DNA from: an uncultured Verrucomicrobia subdivision 3 bacterium
Lineage (GTDB): Bacteria > Verrucomicrobiota > Verrucomicrobiia > Limisphaerales > UBA11358
NCBI GenBank assembly: GCA_903889895.1
Contig: CAISYZ010000193.1
Coordinates: forward strand, 1 to 32,275
Length of the DNA stretch: 32,275 bases
Direction: 5' to 3'
Position numbers and translations under genes: made by a program. Positions 8,629 through 17,334 of the stretch are shown piece after piece. Each line of letters opens with the position of its first letter. Position 1 is the first letter of the stretch. The notes beneath the pieces are model-generated. The model saw nothing but the letters and a program-made list of their open reading frames with translations, did not search any database and was not told where the DNA came from.

Positions 8629-9267
8629 TTAAGCTTTTGCCGCCGCAATCACTTTCATCGCCTCGGCCGTGAGCGCGGTGATTTGCTTCCAATTTTTTTC
8701 CGCAATTAATTTCTTTTCGGCCATCCACGAGCCGCCGACAGCGGCGACCTGCGGAACGGCGAGGTAATTCGGCAGCGTGGCGGCGGTGATGCCGCCGGTG
8801 GGGACGAATTTCACGCCCGTGTGGCCGAACGGCCCGGCCAGCGCCTTGAGCGCGTTCACACCGCCGAAGGTTTCCGCCGGGAAAAATTTCAGGTGCTTCC
8901 AGCCGAGGTCGAGCGCGGCCATGACTTCGCTCGGCGTGATGACGCCGGGGAAAAGCGGCAACTTTGCGTCATGCGCGGCTTTCGAAACGGCTTCGCTCAG
9001 GCCGGGCGAGACGCCAAATTGCGCGCCGGCATCCACCGCCGCCTTCACGGTGTCCGCCGTGAGCAGCGTGCCCGCGCCGACGATGGCGTGGGGCAGCGCC
9101 TGGCGGATGCGCTTAATGGATTCTGCCGCGCCGGCGGTGCGGAAAGTTACTTCGATGCAGTTCAGTCCGCCCGCGATGAGCGCTTCGGTGAGCGGCACGG
9201 CGTCATCGGCCTTGTCAATGACCGCGACGCAGACGAGCCGTTGTTGGAGGAGGGAATCTATGTTCAT
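8629..9267 (-). CDS. eda: KDPG/KHG aldolase (2-dehydro-3-deoxyphosphogluconate aldolase)
   Basis: A cytoplasmic class I aldolase splitting 2-keto-3-deoxy-6-phosphogluconate to pyruvate and glyceraldehyde-3-phosphate, in the Entner-Doudoroff and uronate pathways. The 212 residues match the family length. Visible active-site parts: Glu39 and Arg43 in IEVTFRT, GAGT at 64-67, FPGVITPSE, the Schiff-base Lys127 in LKFFPAE, and the phosphate-binding PTGGI. The ATG at 9267 places the family start correctly. It is convergent with the GH105/DUF4861 gene and divergent from clpC. With the two GH105 genes nearby it supplies the last step of galacturonate/unsaturated uronate catabolism, although the intermediate steps (ketodeoxyuronate isomerase, dehydrogenase, KDG kinase) are not in the window. 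A KDPGal aldolase specificity is possible. Confidence 0.93.
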   Translation of the reverse strand: MNIDSLLQQRLVCVAVIDKADDAVPLTEALIAGGLNCIEVTFRTAGAAESIKRIRQALPHAIVGAGTLLTADTVKAAVDAGAQFGVSPGLSEAVSKAAHDAKLPLFPGVITPSEVMAALDLGWKHLKFFPAETFGGVNALKALAGPFGHTGVKFVPTGGITAATLPNYLAVPQVAAVGGSWMAEKKLIAEKNWKQITALTAEAMKVIAAAKA

Positions 9268-9447
9268 AAAGTTGAACCGCCATTATCGCAAATCCGGCGG
9301 CGGGAGTGAACTGGATTTTGGTTTGCCTTGTTAACCGGTTTTATTTTCTGTGCGGCAGGTGAAAGCAGGCATCGCCGGGGCGCGCGGACAGATTTTTGCT
9401 GCTTGGCGTTGGACAAAACCACCAACTCGTAGCAAACTACTTGCAGT

Positions 9448-11964
9448 ATGAGCGAAGAGTCCATGAGCAATTTCACACCCCGCGCGCAGCAGGTGCTCGC
9501 GCTGGCGCGCAAAGAGGCCGACCGCCTCAATCACAACTTTCTGGGCACGGAGCATTTGCTCCTGGGCCTCATCAAACTCGGCCAGGGCGTCGCCGTCAAC
9601 GTGCTGCAAAGCATGGGCATCGACCTCGAAACCGTCCGCCTCGAAGTCGAGAAGCAGGTCGGCAGCGGGCCCGACCAGAAGATGATCGGCAACATCCCAT
9701 ACACGCCGCGCGTGAAGAAAGTCATCGCGCTCGCGCAGAAGGAAGCGAAGAATCTCAATCACACCTACGTCGGCACCGAGCATCTGTTGCTCGGCCTGCT
9801 CCGCGAAGGCGACGGCGTGGCGGCGAAAGTTCTCCGCGCGCTGGATGTGGACATCGAGGAAGCCCGGCAACGTGTCTTGAAGGAGCTTGATCCGAATTTC
9901 GCCGCGCAGCAAGGTGGCGAGGAAGCCGCGCCGCAACCCGGCGAACCCGCGCCGGAAAAAGCCGCCGCCGGCGAGAAAAAGGGCGAAGTCAAAACACCCG
10001 CGCTCAAGGCCTTTGGCCGCGACCTCACCGAAATCGCGCGCAAGGGCGACATGGACCCGGTGATTGGCCGCTCAAGCGAGATTGAGCGCGTCATCCAAAT
10101 TCTTTGCCGTCGCACGAAAAACAATCCCGTGCTGCTCGGCGAAGCGGGCGTGGGCAAGACCGCCATCGTCGAAGGTCTCGCGCAGGAAATCGCCAAGGGC
10201 AATGTGCCGGAAATTTTGTTGAACAAGCGCGTCGTCACGCTCGACCTTGCGCTAATGGTGGCCGGCACGAAGTATCGCGGCCAGTTCGAGGAACGCATCA
10301 AGGCGGTCATGGACGAAATCCGCCGCGCGAAGAATGTCATTCTCTTCATTGACGAATTGCACACCATTGTCGGTGCGGGCAGCGCGGAAGGCACGATGGA
10401 CGCGAGCAACATCATCAAGCCCGCACTCTCGCGCGGCGAGATGCAGTGCGTCGGCGCGACGACGCTCAACGAATATCGCAAATACATCGAGAAGGACGCC
10501 GCGCTCGAACGCCGGTTCCAATCGGTCAAGGTCGAGGCGCCCTCGATTGAGGATGCCATCGCGATTTTGAAAGGCTTGCGCCACAAATACGAGGAGCATC
10601 ACAAGGCGGAGTTCACCGATACGGCCGTCGAACAGGCGGTGAAGCTCTCCGACCGTTACATCACCGACCGTTTTCTGCCGGACAAGGCCATTGACGTTTT
10701 GGACGAGGCCGGTTCCCGCGCGCGCATCACCACGATGACGCGTCCGCCGGAGATCAAGGCGATGGAAGCCGAGATTGAAGTCGTCAAGGGCAAGAAGGAA
10801 GGCGCGATTAAGAATCAGGACTTCGAAGGCGCGGCCAAGATGCGCGATGAAGAAAAGCGGGCGAAGGAAAAGCTGGAAACGCTTCTCAAGGAATGGCGCG
10901 CCAAGGGTGACGAGAAACGCGTCGTCGTCGGCGAAGATGAAATTTTGCAGGTCGTCGCCAAGTGGACGGGCATTCCGCTCAAGCGCATGGGCCGGGACGA
11001 AATGTCCCGCCTGCTCACCGTCGAGACGGAGATGGAAAAAGTTGTCGTCGGTCAGAAGGAGGCCGTCTCGGCGCTATGCAAGGCGCTCAAGCGTTCGCGC
11101 GCCGATTTGAAAGATCCGCGCCGCCCCATCGGCACGTTCCTGTTGCTCGGCCCGACGGGCGTGGGCAAGACCCTTTTGGCCAAGACGCTCGCCGAACAGA
11201 TGTTTGGTGATGCCAAATCGCTCATCCAGCTCGACATGAGCGAATACATGGAGAAGTTCAACGTCTCTCGCCTCGTCGGTTCGCCGCCCGGCTATGTCGG
11301 TTACGAGGAGGGCGGCCAGCTCACCGAGAAGGTCCGGCGCAATCCGTATTCCGTCGTGCTCTTCGACGAGATTGAGAAGGCGCATTCGGACGTGTGGAAC
11401 ATGCTTTTGCAGATTCTGGAAGAAGGCAAGCTGACCGACAGCATGGGGCGCGTGGTGAATTTCCGCAACACCATCATCCTGATGACCTCGAACGTCGGCA
11501 GCGATACCATTCGCAAGCAGTCCACGCTCGGTTTCTCGCCCATCACCGACGAGAGCAGCTACGAGAAGGCGCGCGAACGCGTTTTGGAAGAGGCGAAGAA
11601 AACCTTCCGCCCTGAATTCCTGAACCGCCTGGACGACTTGATTGTGTTCCGCTCATTCACCAAGCCCGACCTTATCGCGATCTTGAGCCTCGAAGTCGAG
11701 AAGGTGCTGGAACGGCTGCGCAAGAAAAACCTCCAACTCCAGCTTGACGACAAGGCGAAGGATTTGCTTGTGGAGAAGGGCTACGACCCGCAATACGGCG
11801 CACGGCCGATGCGCCGCGCCGTCGAACGCTTCTTCGAAGATCCGTTGGCCGAGGAAATCCTCAAGGGCACGCTCACCGAGGGCGGCCTGATTCTCGTCAC
11901 CGCCGACAAGGACAAGCTGCTCTTCAACCAGAAGCCCGCCACCGAAGGCGCGGTGGCGAGTTGA
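9448..11964 (+). CDS. clpC: ATP-dependent Clp protease ATP-binding subunit ClpC
   Basis: An AAA+ unfoldase of the Hsp100 family that feeds proteins to ClpP. Domains in order: two Clp-N repeats (about residues 8-80 and 85-150, each with an [13 protein letters not shown] core), a charged Ala/Pro/Glu-rich linker (152-185), the first AAA module with Walker A GEAGVGKT (231-238) and Walker B LFIDELH, the UVR-type coiled segment near 450-480 that marks ClpC as opposed to ClpA or ClpB, and the second AAA module with Walker A GPTGVGKT near 568-575. The LGF tripeptide near 694-696 is the expected ClpP-docking loop. The length of 838 fits ClpC. Two starts are possible, ATG 9448 and ATG 9463 (MSNFTPR); the first is kept. 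It is monocistronic, ending at a clear terminator. Confidence 0.96.
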   Translation: MSEESMSNFTPRAQQVLALARKEADRLNHNFLGTEHLLLGLIKLGQGVAVNVLQSMGIDLETVRLEVEKQVGSGPDQKMIGNIPYTPRVKKVIALAQKEAKNLNHTYVGTEHLLLGLLREGDGVAAKVLRALDVDIEEARQRVLKELDPNFAAQQGGEEAAPQPGEPAPEKAAAGEKKGEVKTPALKAFGRDLTEIARKGDMDPVIGRSSEIERVIQILCRRTKNNPVLLGEAGVGKTAIVEGLAQEIAKGNVPEILLNKRVVTLDLALMVAGTKYRGQFEERIKAVMDEIRRAKNVILFIDELHTIVGAGSAEGTMDASNIIKPALSRGEMQCVGATTLNEYRKYIEKDAALERRFQSVKVEAPSIEDAIAILKGLRHKYEEHHKAEFTDTAVEQAVKLSDRYITDRFLPDKAIDVLDEAGSRARITTMTRPPEIKAMEAEIEVVKGKKEGAIKNQDFEGAAKMRDEEKRAKEKLETLLKEWRAKGDEKRVVVGEDEILQVVAKWTGIPLKRMGRDEMSRLLTVETEMEKVVVGQKEAVSALCKALKRSRADLKDPRRPIGTFLLLGPTGVGKTLLAKTLAEQMFGDAKSLIQLDMSEYMEKFNVSRLVGSPPGYVGYEEGGQLTEKVRRNPYSVVLFDEIEKAHSDVWNMLLQILEEGKLTDSMGRVVNFRNTIILMTSNVGSDTIRKQSTLGFSPITDESSYEKARERVLEEAKKTFRPEFLNRLDDLIVFRSFTKPDLIAILSLEVEKVLERLRKKNLQLQLDDKAKDLLVEKGYDPQYGARPMRRAVERFFEDPLAEEILKGTLTEGGLILVTADKDKLLFNQKPATEGAVAS

Positions 11965-11984
11965 ATTACCGCCGCTTAACCACC

Positions 11985-12011
11985 AGCCGCGTTGAAAAAC
12001 GCGGCTTTTTT
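11985..12011 (+). terminator. Rho-independent terminator of clpC
   Basis: A 7-bp GC-rich stem, AGCCGCG (11985-11991) with CGCGGCT (12000-12006), an A-rich loop and a following T run. It starts 20 bases after the clpC stop and ends about 30 bases before rfbA, so clpC and the sugar cluster are separate transcripts. Confidence 0.85.
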
Positions 12012-12042
12012 GTTGGCGAATGACGCCGGTAATTTCTACGCT

Positions 12043-12933
12043 ATGACACAAATGAAAGGCATAATCCTCGCCGGCGGTGCCGGTTCGCGGCTGTATCCGC
12101 TCACGCTCGTCGCGAGCAAGCAGCTCCAGCCGGTCTATGACAAGCCGATGGTTTATTATCCGCTCACGACGCTCATTGAGGGCGGCATCCGCGAGCTGTG
12201 CCTCATCTCCACGCCGCATGATTTGCCGCGCTTCAAGCAGCTCCTCGGAGACGGCAGCCGCTTCGGCGTGACGATTGATTATCGCGAGCAGGAAAAACCG
12301 GCGGGCATCGCGCAGGCGTTCCTCATCGCGGAAAGCTTCATCGGCAAGGATTCCGTGACGCTGATTCTCGGCGACAACATTTTCTACGGCGGCGACACGT
12401 TCCAGAAGGCGTTTGCGGATTTCAAGTCCGGCGCGACGATTTTCGGTTATCACGTCAACGACCCCGAACGCTACGGCGTGGTGGAATTTGATGCGACCGG
12501 CAAGGCGGTTTCCATCGAGGAAAAACCGAAGGCGCCCAAGAGCAATTACGCCGTTCCCGGCCTTTACATCTACGACAACGAAGTCGTGGCTATCACCAAA
12601 AACCTGAAACCGTCCGCGCGCGGTGAACTGGAAATCACGGCGGTGAACGTGGAGTATCTGCGGCGCGGCACGTTGCGCGTGCAGCGGCTGAACCGCGGCT
12701 TCGCGTGGTTGGACGCCGGCACAAGCAGCAGCCTGCACGAGGCGAGCGCGTATGTGCAGACCATCGAGAAGCGCGCCGGCATCAAGATCGGCTGTCCCGA
12801 GGAGGCGGCGTTCCGCAGCGGCCTCGCGACGCTGGCGCAGTTGGAGCAGATTGTCACCGCGATGCCGAACTGCGAATACCGCGAGTATCTGGCGAAGGAA
12901 GTGGTGGCGGAGGCAAAACGGCTCACAAAATGA
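12043..12933 (+). CDS. rfbA: Glucose-1-phosphate thymidylyltransferase
   Basis: Makes dTDP-glucose from dTTP and glucose-1-phosphate, the first step of dTDP-L-rhamnose synthesis, in the cytoplasm. The 296 residues fit the RmlA length. The nucleotide-binding signature GGAGSRLYPLT is at 11-21, followed by KQLQPVYDKPMVYYP, and the metal-binding Asp lies in LILGDNIFYGG near residue 111. The C-terminal half has EEKPKAPKSNYAVPGLYIYD and AWLDAGTSSSLHEAS, both characteristic of the enzyme. The start is the ATG at 12043; the reading frame is open further up only through the clpC terminator, using TTG. It leads a cluster with an NRS/ER-like reductase and rfbB; a 102-bp repeat-bearing gap follows it. 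Confidence 0.96.
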   Translation: MTQMKGIILAGGAGSRLYPLTLVASKQLQPVYDKPMVYYPLTTLIEGGIRELCLISTPHDLPRFKQLLGDGSRFGVTIDYREQEKPAGIAQAFLIAESFIGKDSVTLILGDNIFYGGDTFQKAFADFKSGATIFGYHVNDPERYGVVEFDATGKAVSIEEKPKAPKSNYAVPGLYIYDNEVVAITKNLKPSARGELEITAVNVEYLRRGTLRVQRLNRGFAWLDAGTSSSLHEASAYVQTIEKRAGIKIGCPEEAAFRSGLATLAQLEQIVTAMPNCEYREYLAKEVVAEAKRLTK

Positions 12934-12939
12934 AACTTA

Positions 12940-13031
12940 ATTTTCAATTGCCAATTGCCAATCGCCAATTTGTCAGTCCGAGCGATGTGGCTGGTTTCAA
13001 TTGGAAATTGCAAATTGGAATTTGGAAATAA
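12940..13031. repeat. AT-rich imperfect inverted repeat built on CAATTGCCAATT-like words
   Basis: The gap between rfbA and the reductase gene holds repeated CAATTGCCAATTGCCAAT words on the left and AATTGGAAATTGCAAATTGG words on the right, which are imperfect reverse complements around a GC-richer middle. The composition is unlike the coding DNA on both sides. It may be a dispersed palindromic element; a role in RNA stability between the two genes is possible but unsupported. Confidence 0.5.
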
Positions 13032-13035
13032 GAAT

Positions 13036-13983
13036 ATGATATTACTTCTCGGTGCCACCGGTTACATCGGCGAGGCGTTTGCGCGCGAATTGATGCGGCG
13101 TGGTGAAAAGTTCATTTCGCTGTCGCGCAAGGACGTGGATTACACGCGCTTCGACGCATTGCTTGGCTTCCTGCGCGCTAACAAGATTTCCTTCCTTATC
13201 AACAGCGCCGGCTACACCGGCAAGCCGAACGTGGACGCGTGCGAATTGGACAAGGCGGGCACGCTGCTCGGCAACGCGCTGCTGCCGCAGACCATCGCCC
13301 ACGCGTGTTTCGCGGCTAACGTGCCGTGGGGACACGTTTCGAGCGGCTGCATCTTTGCCGGCGCAAAAATTTCAGAAAACGGAAAAGTCCGCACGGAAAA
13401 AGACATGACGCAGCCGGCGTTGCACGCGCTGGTGGAGGCGAAGTCGCCGAAGGTTTTGGGCTTCGACGAGAACGACACGCCGAATTTTTCCTTCCGAGAT
13501 TTGCCATGCAGCTTTTACAGCGGCACCAAGGCGCTCGGCGAGGAGGCGATGGCGGGCATTGGCCAGAGCTATGTCTGGCGGCTGCGCATCCCGTTCGACG
13601 AGTTTGACAACAAGCGGAATTATTTGAGCAAGGTGCAGCGTTACGCGAAGGTTTATGACAATGTGAATTCCATTTCGCACCGCGCGGATTTTGTGAGCGC
13701 CTGTCTCGACACCTGGAAACTGCGCGCGCCTTTCGGCATCTACAACGTGACGAATCCCGGTTACGTCACCACGCGGCACGTCGTGGAGCAGATTGAAAAA
13801 TTCCTCAAGCCGCCGCGCAAGTTTGAGTATTGGACGAGCGACGCGGAGTTTTATCAAATCGCCGCCAAGACGCCGCGTTCCAACTGCGTCATGGATTCGT
13901 CCAAGCTCTTGTCCGTCGGCGTGAAAATTCGCGGCGTGGAAGAGGCATTGGAAAATTCGTTGAAGAACTGGAAACCCGAATAA
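13036..13983 (+). CDS. NAD(P)-dependent sugar-nucleotide reductase of RmlD/NRS-ER type
   Basis: A 315-residue short-chain dehydrogenase-type enzyme with GATGYIG (6-12) for the cofactor and Tyr161/Lys165 in FYSGTKALGEE as catalytic YxxxK. It sits where rfbD is expected, but its sequence reads more like the C-terminal half of plant RHM or NRS/ER and the mimivirus homologue: LINSAGYTGKPNVDACE, SGCIF with Cys105, SFYSGTKA, RIPFDEFDNKRNYLSKV, NVTNPG and a late RSNCVMDSSKL. Those enzymes perform both 3,5-epimerisation and 4-keto reduction. Because no rfbC is present, the same dual role is inferred here, acting on dTDP-4-keto-6-deoxyglucose from RfbB. The start is the ATG at 13036, directly before the dinucleotide fold; the longer frame runs back through the repeat. 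rfbB follows after 9 bp. An ordinary RmlD with rfbC elsewhere is the alternative. Confidence 0.85.
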   Translation: MILLLGATGYIGEAFARELMRRGEKFISLSRKDVDYTRFDALLGFLRANKISFLINSAGYTGKPNVDACELDKAGTLLGNALLPQTIAHACFAANVPWGHVSSGCIFAGAKISENGKVRTEKDMTQPALHALVEAKSPKVLGFDENDTPNFSFRDLPCSFYSGTKALGEEAMAGIGQSYVWRLRIPFDEFDNKRNYLSKVQRYAKVYDNVNSISHRADFVSACLDTWKLRAPFGIYNVTNPGYVTTRHVVEQIEKFLKPPRKFEYWTSDAEFYQIAAKTPRSNCVMDSSKLLSVGVKIRGVEEALENSLKNWKPE

Positions 13984-13992
13984 TCTTTGCAC

Positions 13993-15003
13993 ATGAATCT
14001 ACTTATCACCGGCGGCGCGGGCTTCATCGGATCGAACCTCATCCACCACGTCATTGACGACGCGAAGGTGACAAAACTCGTCAATCTCGACTGCCTGACT
14101 TATGCCGGGCGTTTGGAAAATCTGGAGAAAGTCGCCAAGCATCCGAAATATGTTTTCGAGAAGGTGGATTTGCGCGACAAGGCGGCGACACTGCGCGTCG
14201 TGGAGCAGCATGGCATCACGCACGTCATGCACCTTGCGGCGGAATCGCACGTGGATCGTTCCATCACCGGGCCGGGCGATTTCATCACGACGAATATTCT
14301 CGGCACGTTCAATTTGCTCGAAGCCTGCCGTGGTTTTTGGAACGGCAATTTTACCGGCAAAAAGTTTCACCACGTTTCCACCGACGAAGTTTACGGCTCG
14401 CTCGGCGCGACTGGTTTGTTTACTGAAACCACGCCTTACGCGCCGAACTCGCCGTATTCTTCCAGCAAGGCGTCGTCCGATTTTCTGGTGCGCGCGTATC
14501 ATCACACTTACGGGCTGCCGACGGTTATCACGAATTGCTCGAACAATTACGGGCCGTTTCAGTTTCCGGAAAAATTGATTCCCGTCGTTATCCAGAGCGT
14601 CATCGCGCGCAAGGCGATTCCCGTTTATGGCGACGGCATGAATGTCCGCGACTGGCTTTACGTCCGCGACCATGCTGAAGCGTTATGGACGGTGCTGGGC
14701 AAGGGCGCGCTCGGCGAGACTTACAACATCGGCGGCCACAACGAATGGGCGAACATCCACATCGTGCAGTTGATTTGTGATACGATTGATGAATTCGCGC
14801 CGCAACTCGGCGGCAAGTCGCGATCGCTGATCACCTACGTCAAGGACCGTCCCGGTCACGACCGCCGCTACGCGATTGACGCCACGAAAATCCAGCGCGA
14901 ACTCGGCTGGGTGCCGGCGCACAAGTTTGAGCAGGGCATTCGCGAGACCATTCGGTGGTATCTCGACAATCAGAATTGGGTGCAAGCCGTGTTGAAGAAA
15001 TGA
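13993..15003 (+). CDS. rfbB: dTDP-glucose 4,6-dehydratase
   Basis: Converts dTDP-glucose to dTDP-4-keto-6-deoxyglucose using bound NAD+. The 336 residues show the extended SDR pattern: GGAGFIG (7-13), [10 protein letters not shown], the catalytic STDEVYG at 129-135 with Asp131-Glu132 that carry out dehydration, YSSSK at 155-159, then [17 protein letters not shown] and [20 protein letters not shown] near the C-terminus is family-specific. The ATG at 13993 is used; the TTG two codons earlier is not needed. It is the third gene of the dTDP-sugar cluster and lies 9 bp behind the NRS/ER-like gene, strongly suggesting co-transcription and shared substrate flow. Confidence 0.97.
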   Translation: MNLLITGGAGFIGSNLIHHVIDDAKVTKLVNLDCLTYAGRLENLEKVAKHPKYVFEKVDLRDKAATLRVVEQHGITHVMHLAAESHVDRSITGPGDFITTNILGTFNLLEACRGFWNGNFTGKKFHHVSTDEVYGSLGATGLFTETTPYAPNSPYSSSKASSDFLVRAYHHTYGLPTVITNCSNNYGPFQFPEKLIPVVIQSVIARKAIPVYGDGMNVRDWLYVRDHAEALWTVLGKGALGETYNIGGHNEWANIHIVQLICDTIDEFAPQLGGKSRSLITYVKDRPGHDRRYAIDATKIQRELGWVPAHKFEQGIRETIRWYLDNQNWVQAVLKK

Positions 15004-15042
15004 TTCGTTGAACGCCGGTGCCGGCGCTAACATCTAAACGTC

Positions 15043-16407
15043 ATGCACCGCGCCAAAATAATCCTCCTGCTAGCCGTCCTGCTACCGGCGATGATTGCGT
15101 CGTCGGCAAATTCCATCGTTTGGGACACGAAGCAAAATTCCGTCAGCGCGGATGTTCGCGGTGAGGCATTGTGGACGTTGCTGGAGGACATCGCACATCA
15201 GACTGGCTGGCATATTTTTGTGGAACCAGGCTTGAGTCAGAAGGCGGATGTCAAATTCTCCGGCCTCAATTCCGGTGACGCGCTCAAAAAATTGCTCGGC
15301 GATTTAAATTTCGCCTACGTTCCCAGGACCAACGAGGCTGACCAACTTTACGTTTTCGCGACCACCATGCGTGCCGCGACGCAACGGGTTAGTGCCGCTG
15401 TCACGAACAAAGCGACGGTGGCGAAGCACGTCGCCAACGAACTCATCGTGAAGGTGAAGCCGGGCACGGACATTGACGCACTGGCGAAATCGCTCGGCGC
15501 AAAAGTTGTCGGACGCAATGACAAGCTGGGTATTTACCGGCTGCAATTTGCCGATGCCGCCGCCACGGATGCCGCGCTCGCCAGTTTGCAAAATAATCCC
15601 GATGTGGCAGCGGTGGATTATAATTATATCTACGATGCGCCGCCAACGCCGCAGACGTTAGCGAATGCCACCGGTGGCCCGCCAAAGCTGACGCTCGATA
15701 ACACCGCGCCCGGCGATCCGTGCAATCCGGTGATAGGTTTGATTGACACGGCGGTGCAGCCGTCCGGCGGCGCGCTTGATCAGTTCATGTTGCCGCCGGT
15801 TTCCGTGGTGAGCGACAGCAGCGCGAGCACCAGCGGCATCACGCACGGCACGGCGATGTATCAGACGATTTTGAACGCAGTTTCGCAATCATCCGGCGGA
15901 CATACCGGCGTGAAAATTTTGCCGGTGCAGGTTTTTGGCGCCGGCGAATCAGCCACGACCTGGAATGTGGCGCTCGGTGTGCAGGCGGCGGTGGATGGGG
16001 GCGCGACGGTGTTGAACATGAGCCTCGGCGGCGCGGGCGATAGCACGGTTTTGTCGGACATCATCCAGCAGGCGCTCGCGAAAGGTGTTGTCATCTTTGC
16101 GGCGGCAGGCAACACGCCGGTCAGCACTCCGACGTATCCGGCGGCGATTCCTGGCGTCAATTCCGTGACAGCGTTGAGTTCGCCCGGCCAACTGGCGCCG
16201 TATGCAAATTATGGAAGTTTTTCCGCGCTGGCCTTGCCGGGCAACAGCATTGTGTATCAGGGTGGCCAAGCGTGGATGGTGCAAGGCACTTCGCCGGCGA
16301 CGGCTTATGCGACGGGAATAGCGGTGGGCACGAAGTCGGTGAACTGCGCGGGCTGGTCGCAGATTGAAAGTGCAATGCAACAGAAATTTCCCGTGCCGGC
16401 GAAATAA
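15043..16407 (+). CDS. Secreted subtilisin-family (S8) serine protease with an STN-like N-terminal domain
   Basis: A 454-residue exported protease. A signal peptide covers about residues 1-23. Residues about 33-107 (VSADVRGEALWTLLEDIA through DQLYVFA) look like the STN fold found at the N-terminus of secretins and TonB receptors. Residues about 132-195 (ELIVKVKPGTDIDAL) resemble the fervidolysin-type propeptide. The peptidase domain has the full S8 triad in order: Asp235 (GLIDTAV), His268 (THGTAMY) and Ser417 (GTSPATA), with oxyanion Asn357 in AAAGN. It is therefore probably active. The protein is shorter than many subtilases, with an abbreviated end after the Ser region. It begins 40 bp after rfbB and may be read from the same transcript, but a functional link to sugar synthesis is not evident. 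Confidence 0.88.
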   Translation: MHRAKIILLLAVLLPAMIASSANSIVWDTKQNSVSADVRGEALWTLLEDIAHQTGWHIFVEPGLSQKADVKFSGLNSGDALKKLLGDLNFAYVPRTNEADQLYVFATTMRAATQRVSAAVTNKATVAKHVANELIVKVKPGTDIDALAKSLGAKVVGRNDKLGIYRLQFADAAATDAALASLQNNPDVAAVDYNYIYDAPPTPQTLANATGGPPKLTLDNTAPGDPCNPVIGLIDTAVQPSGGALDQFMLPPVSVVSDSSASTSGITHGTAMYQTILNAVSQSSGGHTGVKILPVQVFGAGESATTWNVALGVQAAVDGGATVLNMSLGGAGDSTVLSDIIQQALAKGVVIFAAAGNTPVSTPTYPAAIPGVNSVTALSSPGQLAPYANYGSFSALALPGNSIVYQGGQAWMVQGTSPATAYATGIAVGTKSVNCAGWSQIESAMQQKFPVPAK

Positions 16408-16418
16408 AAGAATCAAAA

Positions 16419-16475
16419 GTTGGCAGTCAGGATTTTGTGCTGGTGAAAAGTCTGCCCTAACTTCCAACTGCCAAC
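16419..16475. repeat. Inverted repeat between convergent genes
   Basis: GTTGGCAGT (16419-16427) pairs perfectly with ACTGCCAAC (16467-16475) across a 39-base spacer. It follows the subtilase stop and precedes the end of the small convergent membrane-protein gene. It may end transcription from one or both sides, although no T run is attached, or be a remnant of a dispersed element. Confidence 0.4.
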
Positions 16476-16493
16476 GCCTATCTCCCGAGACCG

Positions 16494-16649
16494 TTAGTGT
16501 GATTGGCAGCCGAACTTAATAAAAGTGCCGAGGAAAACGCCGACCGCCGCAAGCAGCAGCCACGGCTGCCCCTTGAGCATTTCAATGATGCCCCAACTGA
16601 TGAAGAACGCGAACAGCGCGAATGTCGTTATGGCCAGCGTAAATTTCAT
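16494..16649 (-). CDS. Small two-helix membrane protein, 51 residues
   Basis: A short reading frame from ATG 16649 to TAA 16494. The protein starts MKFTLAITTFALFAFF, forms a first hydrophobic segment at about residues 4-23, has a short polar turn with EMLKGQPW, then a second hydrophobic segment at about 30-44, and ends in KFGCQSH. The lone lysine-bearing turn and the basic end fit a hairpin with both ends in the cytoplasm. Its regular membrane pattern and a start about 50 bp after the end of rex, in the same direction, support a real gene. Similar small proteins with a K-G-x-P-W-L-L core occur in Verrucomicrobiota to the best of recollection, with no known function. No clear ribosome-binding site is seen. 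Confidence 0.6.
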   Translation of the reverse strand: MKFTLAITTFALFAFFISWGIIEMLKGQPWLLLAAVGVFLGTFIKFGCQSH

Positions 16650-16701
16650 TCGCGAAAAAATAACAGCTTTCCGTTTTCATGCAAGCCTGTGGCGCGGACG
16701 G

Positions 16702-17334
16702 TCAGCCTTGAATAAAATAGCTTAGGTTTTCCAGCTCGATGGCGAGGTTGACGTTATTGACCATTACGTCCTCCGGCACGGCGAGGACGCTGGGAGAGAA
16801 ATTCAGGATACCCGCGATGCCCGCCTCGATAAGCTGGTTGGCGACGGCTTGGGCTACATCGGCTGGCACTGATAGAATTGCCATTTTCACGCTGTTCTCG
16901 GTGATGAAGTTTTTTAACTCGTCCATACCCAACAGCGGTTGCTTGAGTTCCTTATCGCGTTTCCGGCGTGGTTCGGCGTCAAACGCGGCGATGATTTCAA
17001 ATCCCTCTTTTTCGAATCCGCGATAGGAGAGCAGGGCGAGACCTAGATTACCGACGCCGACGAGGATGACTGGCTGCAGGCTGGACGTTCCCAGTTCTTC
17101 GGAAATTTTGAGTGAAAGCTCGTTCACGTCATAGCCCAGTCCGCGCGTGCCAAATGTGCCGAAGTAGGCGAGGTCTTTGCGGAGTTGCGTGGACTTGACG
17201 CCGGCGGCCTTAGCCAGCGCCTCACTGGAAACGGTGCCGATGTTGTTCTCTCGCAGCCGAGCTAGACAGCGCAGATAAATCGAGAGCCGGTATATCGTCT
17301 TGCGCGGAATGATGGGTCGTCCGATCCTTTTCAC
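16702..17334 (-). CDS. rex: Redox-sensing transcriptional repressor Rex
   Basis: A DNA-binding repressor that senses the NADH/NAD+ ratio and controls fermentation and respiration genes. Residues about 8-75 are the winged helix, with RKTIYRLSIYLRCL, VKSTQLRKDLAYFG and FGTRGLGYDV, nearly invariant in Rex. The Rossmann domain follows with GVGNLG at 93-98, AAFDAEP, and ILNFSP before the domain-swapped C-terminal helix (AIELENLSYFIQG). The length of 210 is standard. The start is GTG at 17334, which places the first helix correctly; there is no better ATG. The 716-base region upstream has no convincing gene and probably holds its promoter. A single TTGTGAA-like half-site near 17640 is not enough to claim autoregulation. 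Confidence 0.95.
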   Translation of the reverse strand: MKRIGRPIIPRKTIYRLSIYLRCLARLRENNIGTVSSEALAKAAGVKSTQLRKDLAYFGTFGTRGLGYDVNELSLKISEELGTSSLQPVILVGVGNLGLALLSYRGFEKEGFEIIAAFDAEPRRKRDKELKQPLLGMDELKNFITENSVKMAILSVPADVAQAVANQLIEAGIAGILNFSPSVLAVPEDVMVNNVNLAIELENLSYFIQG

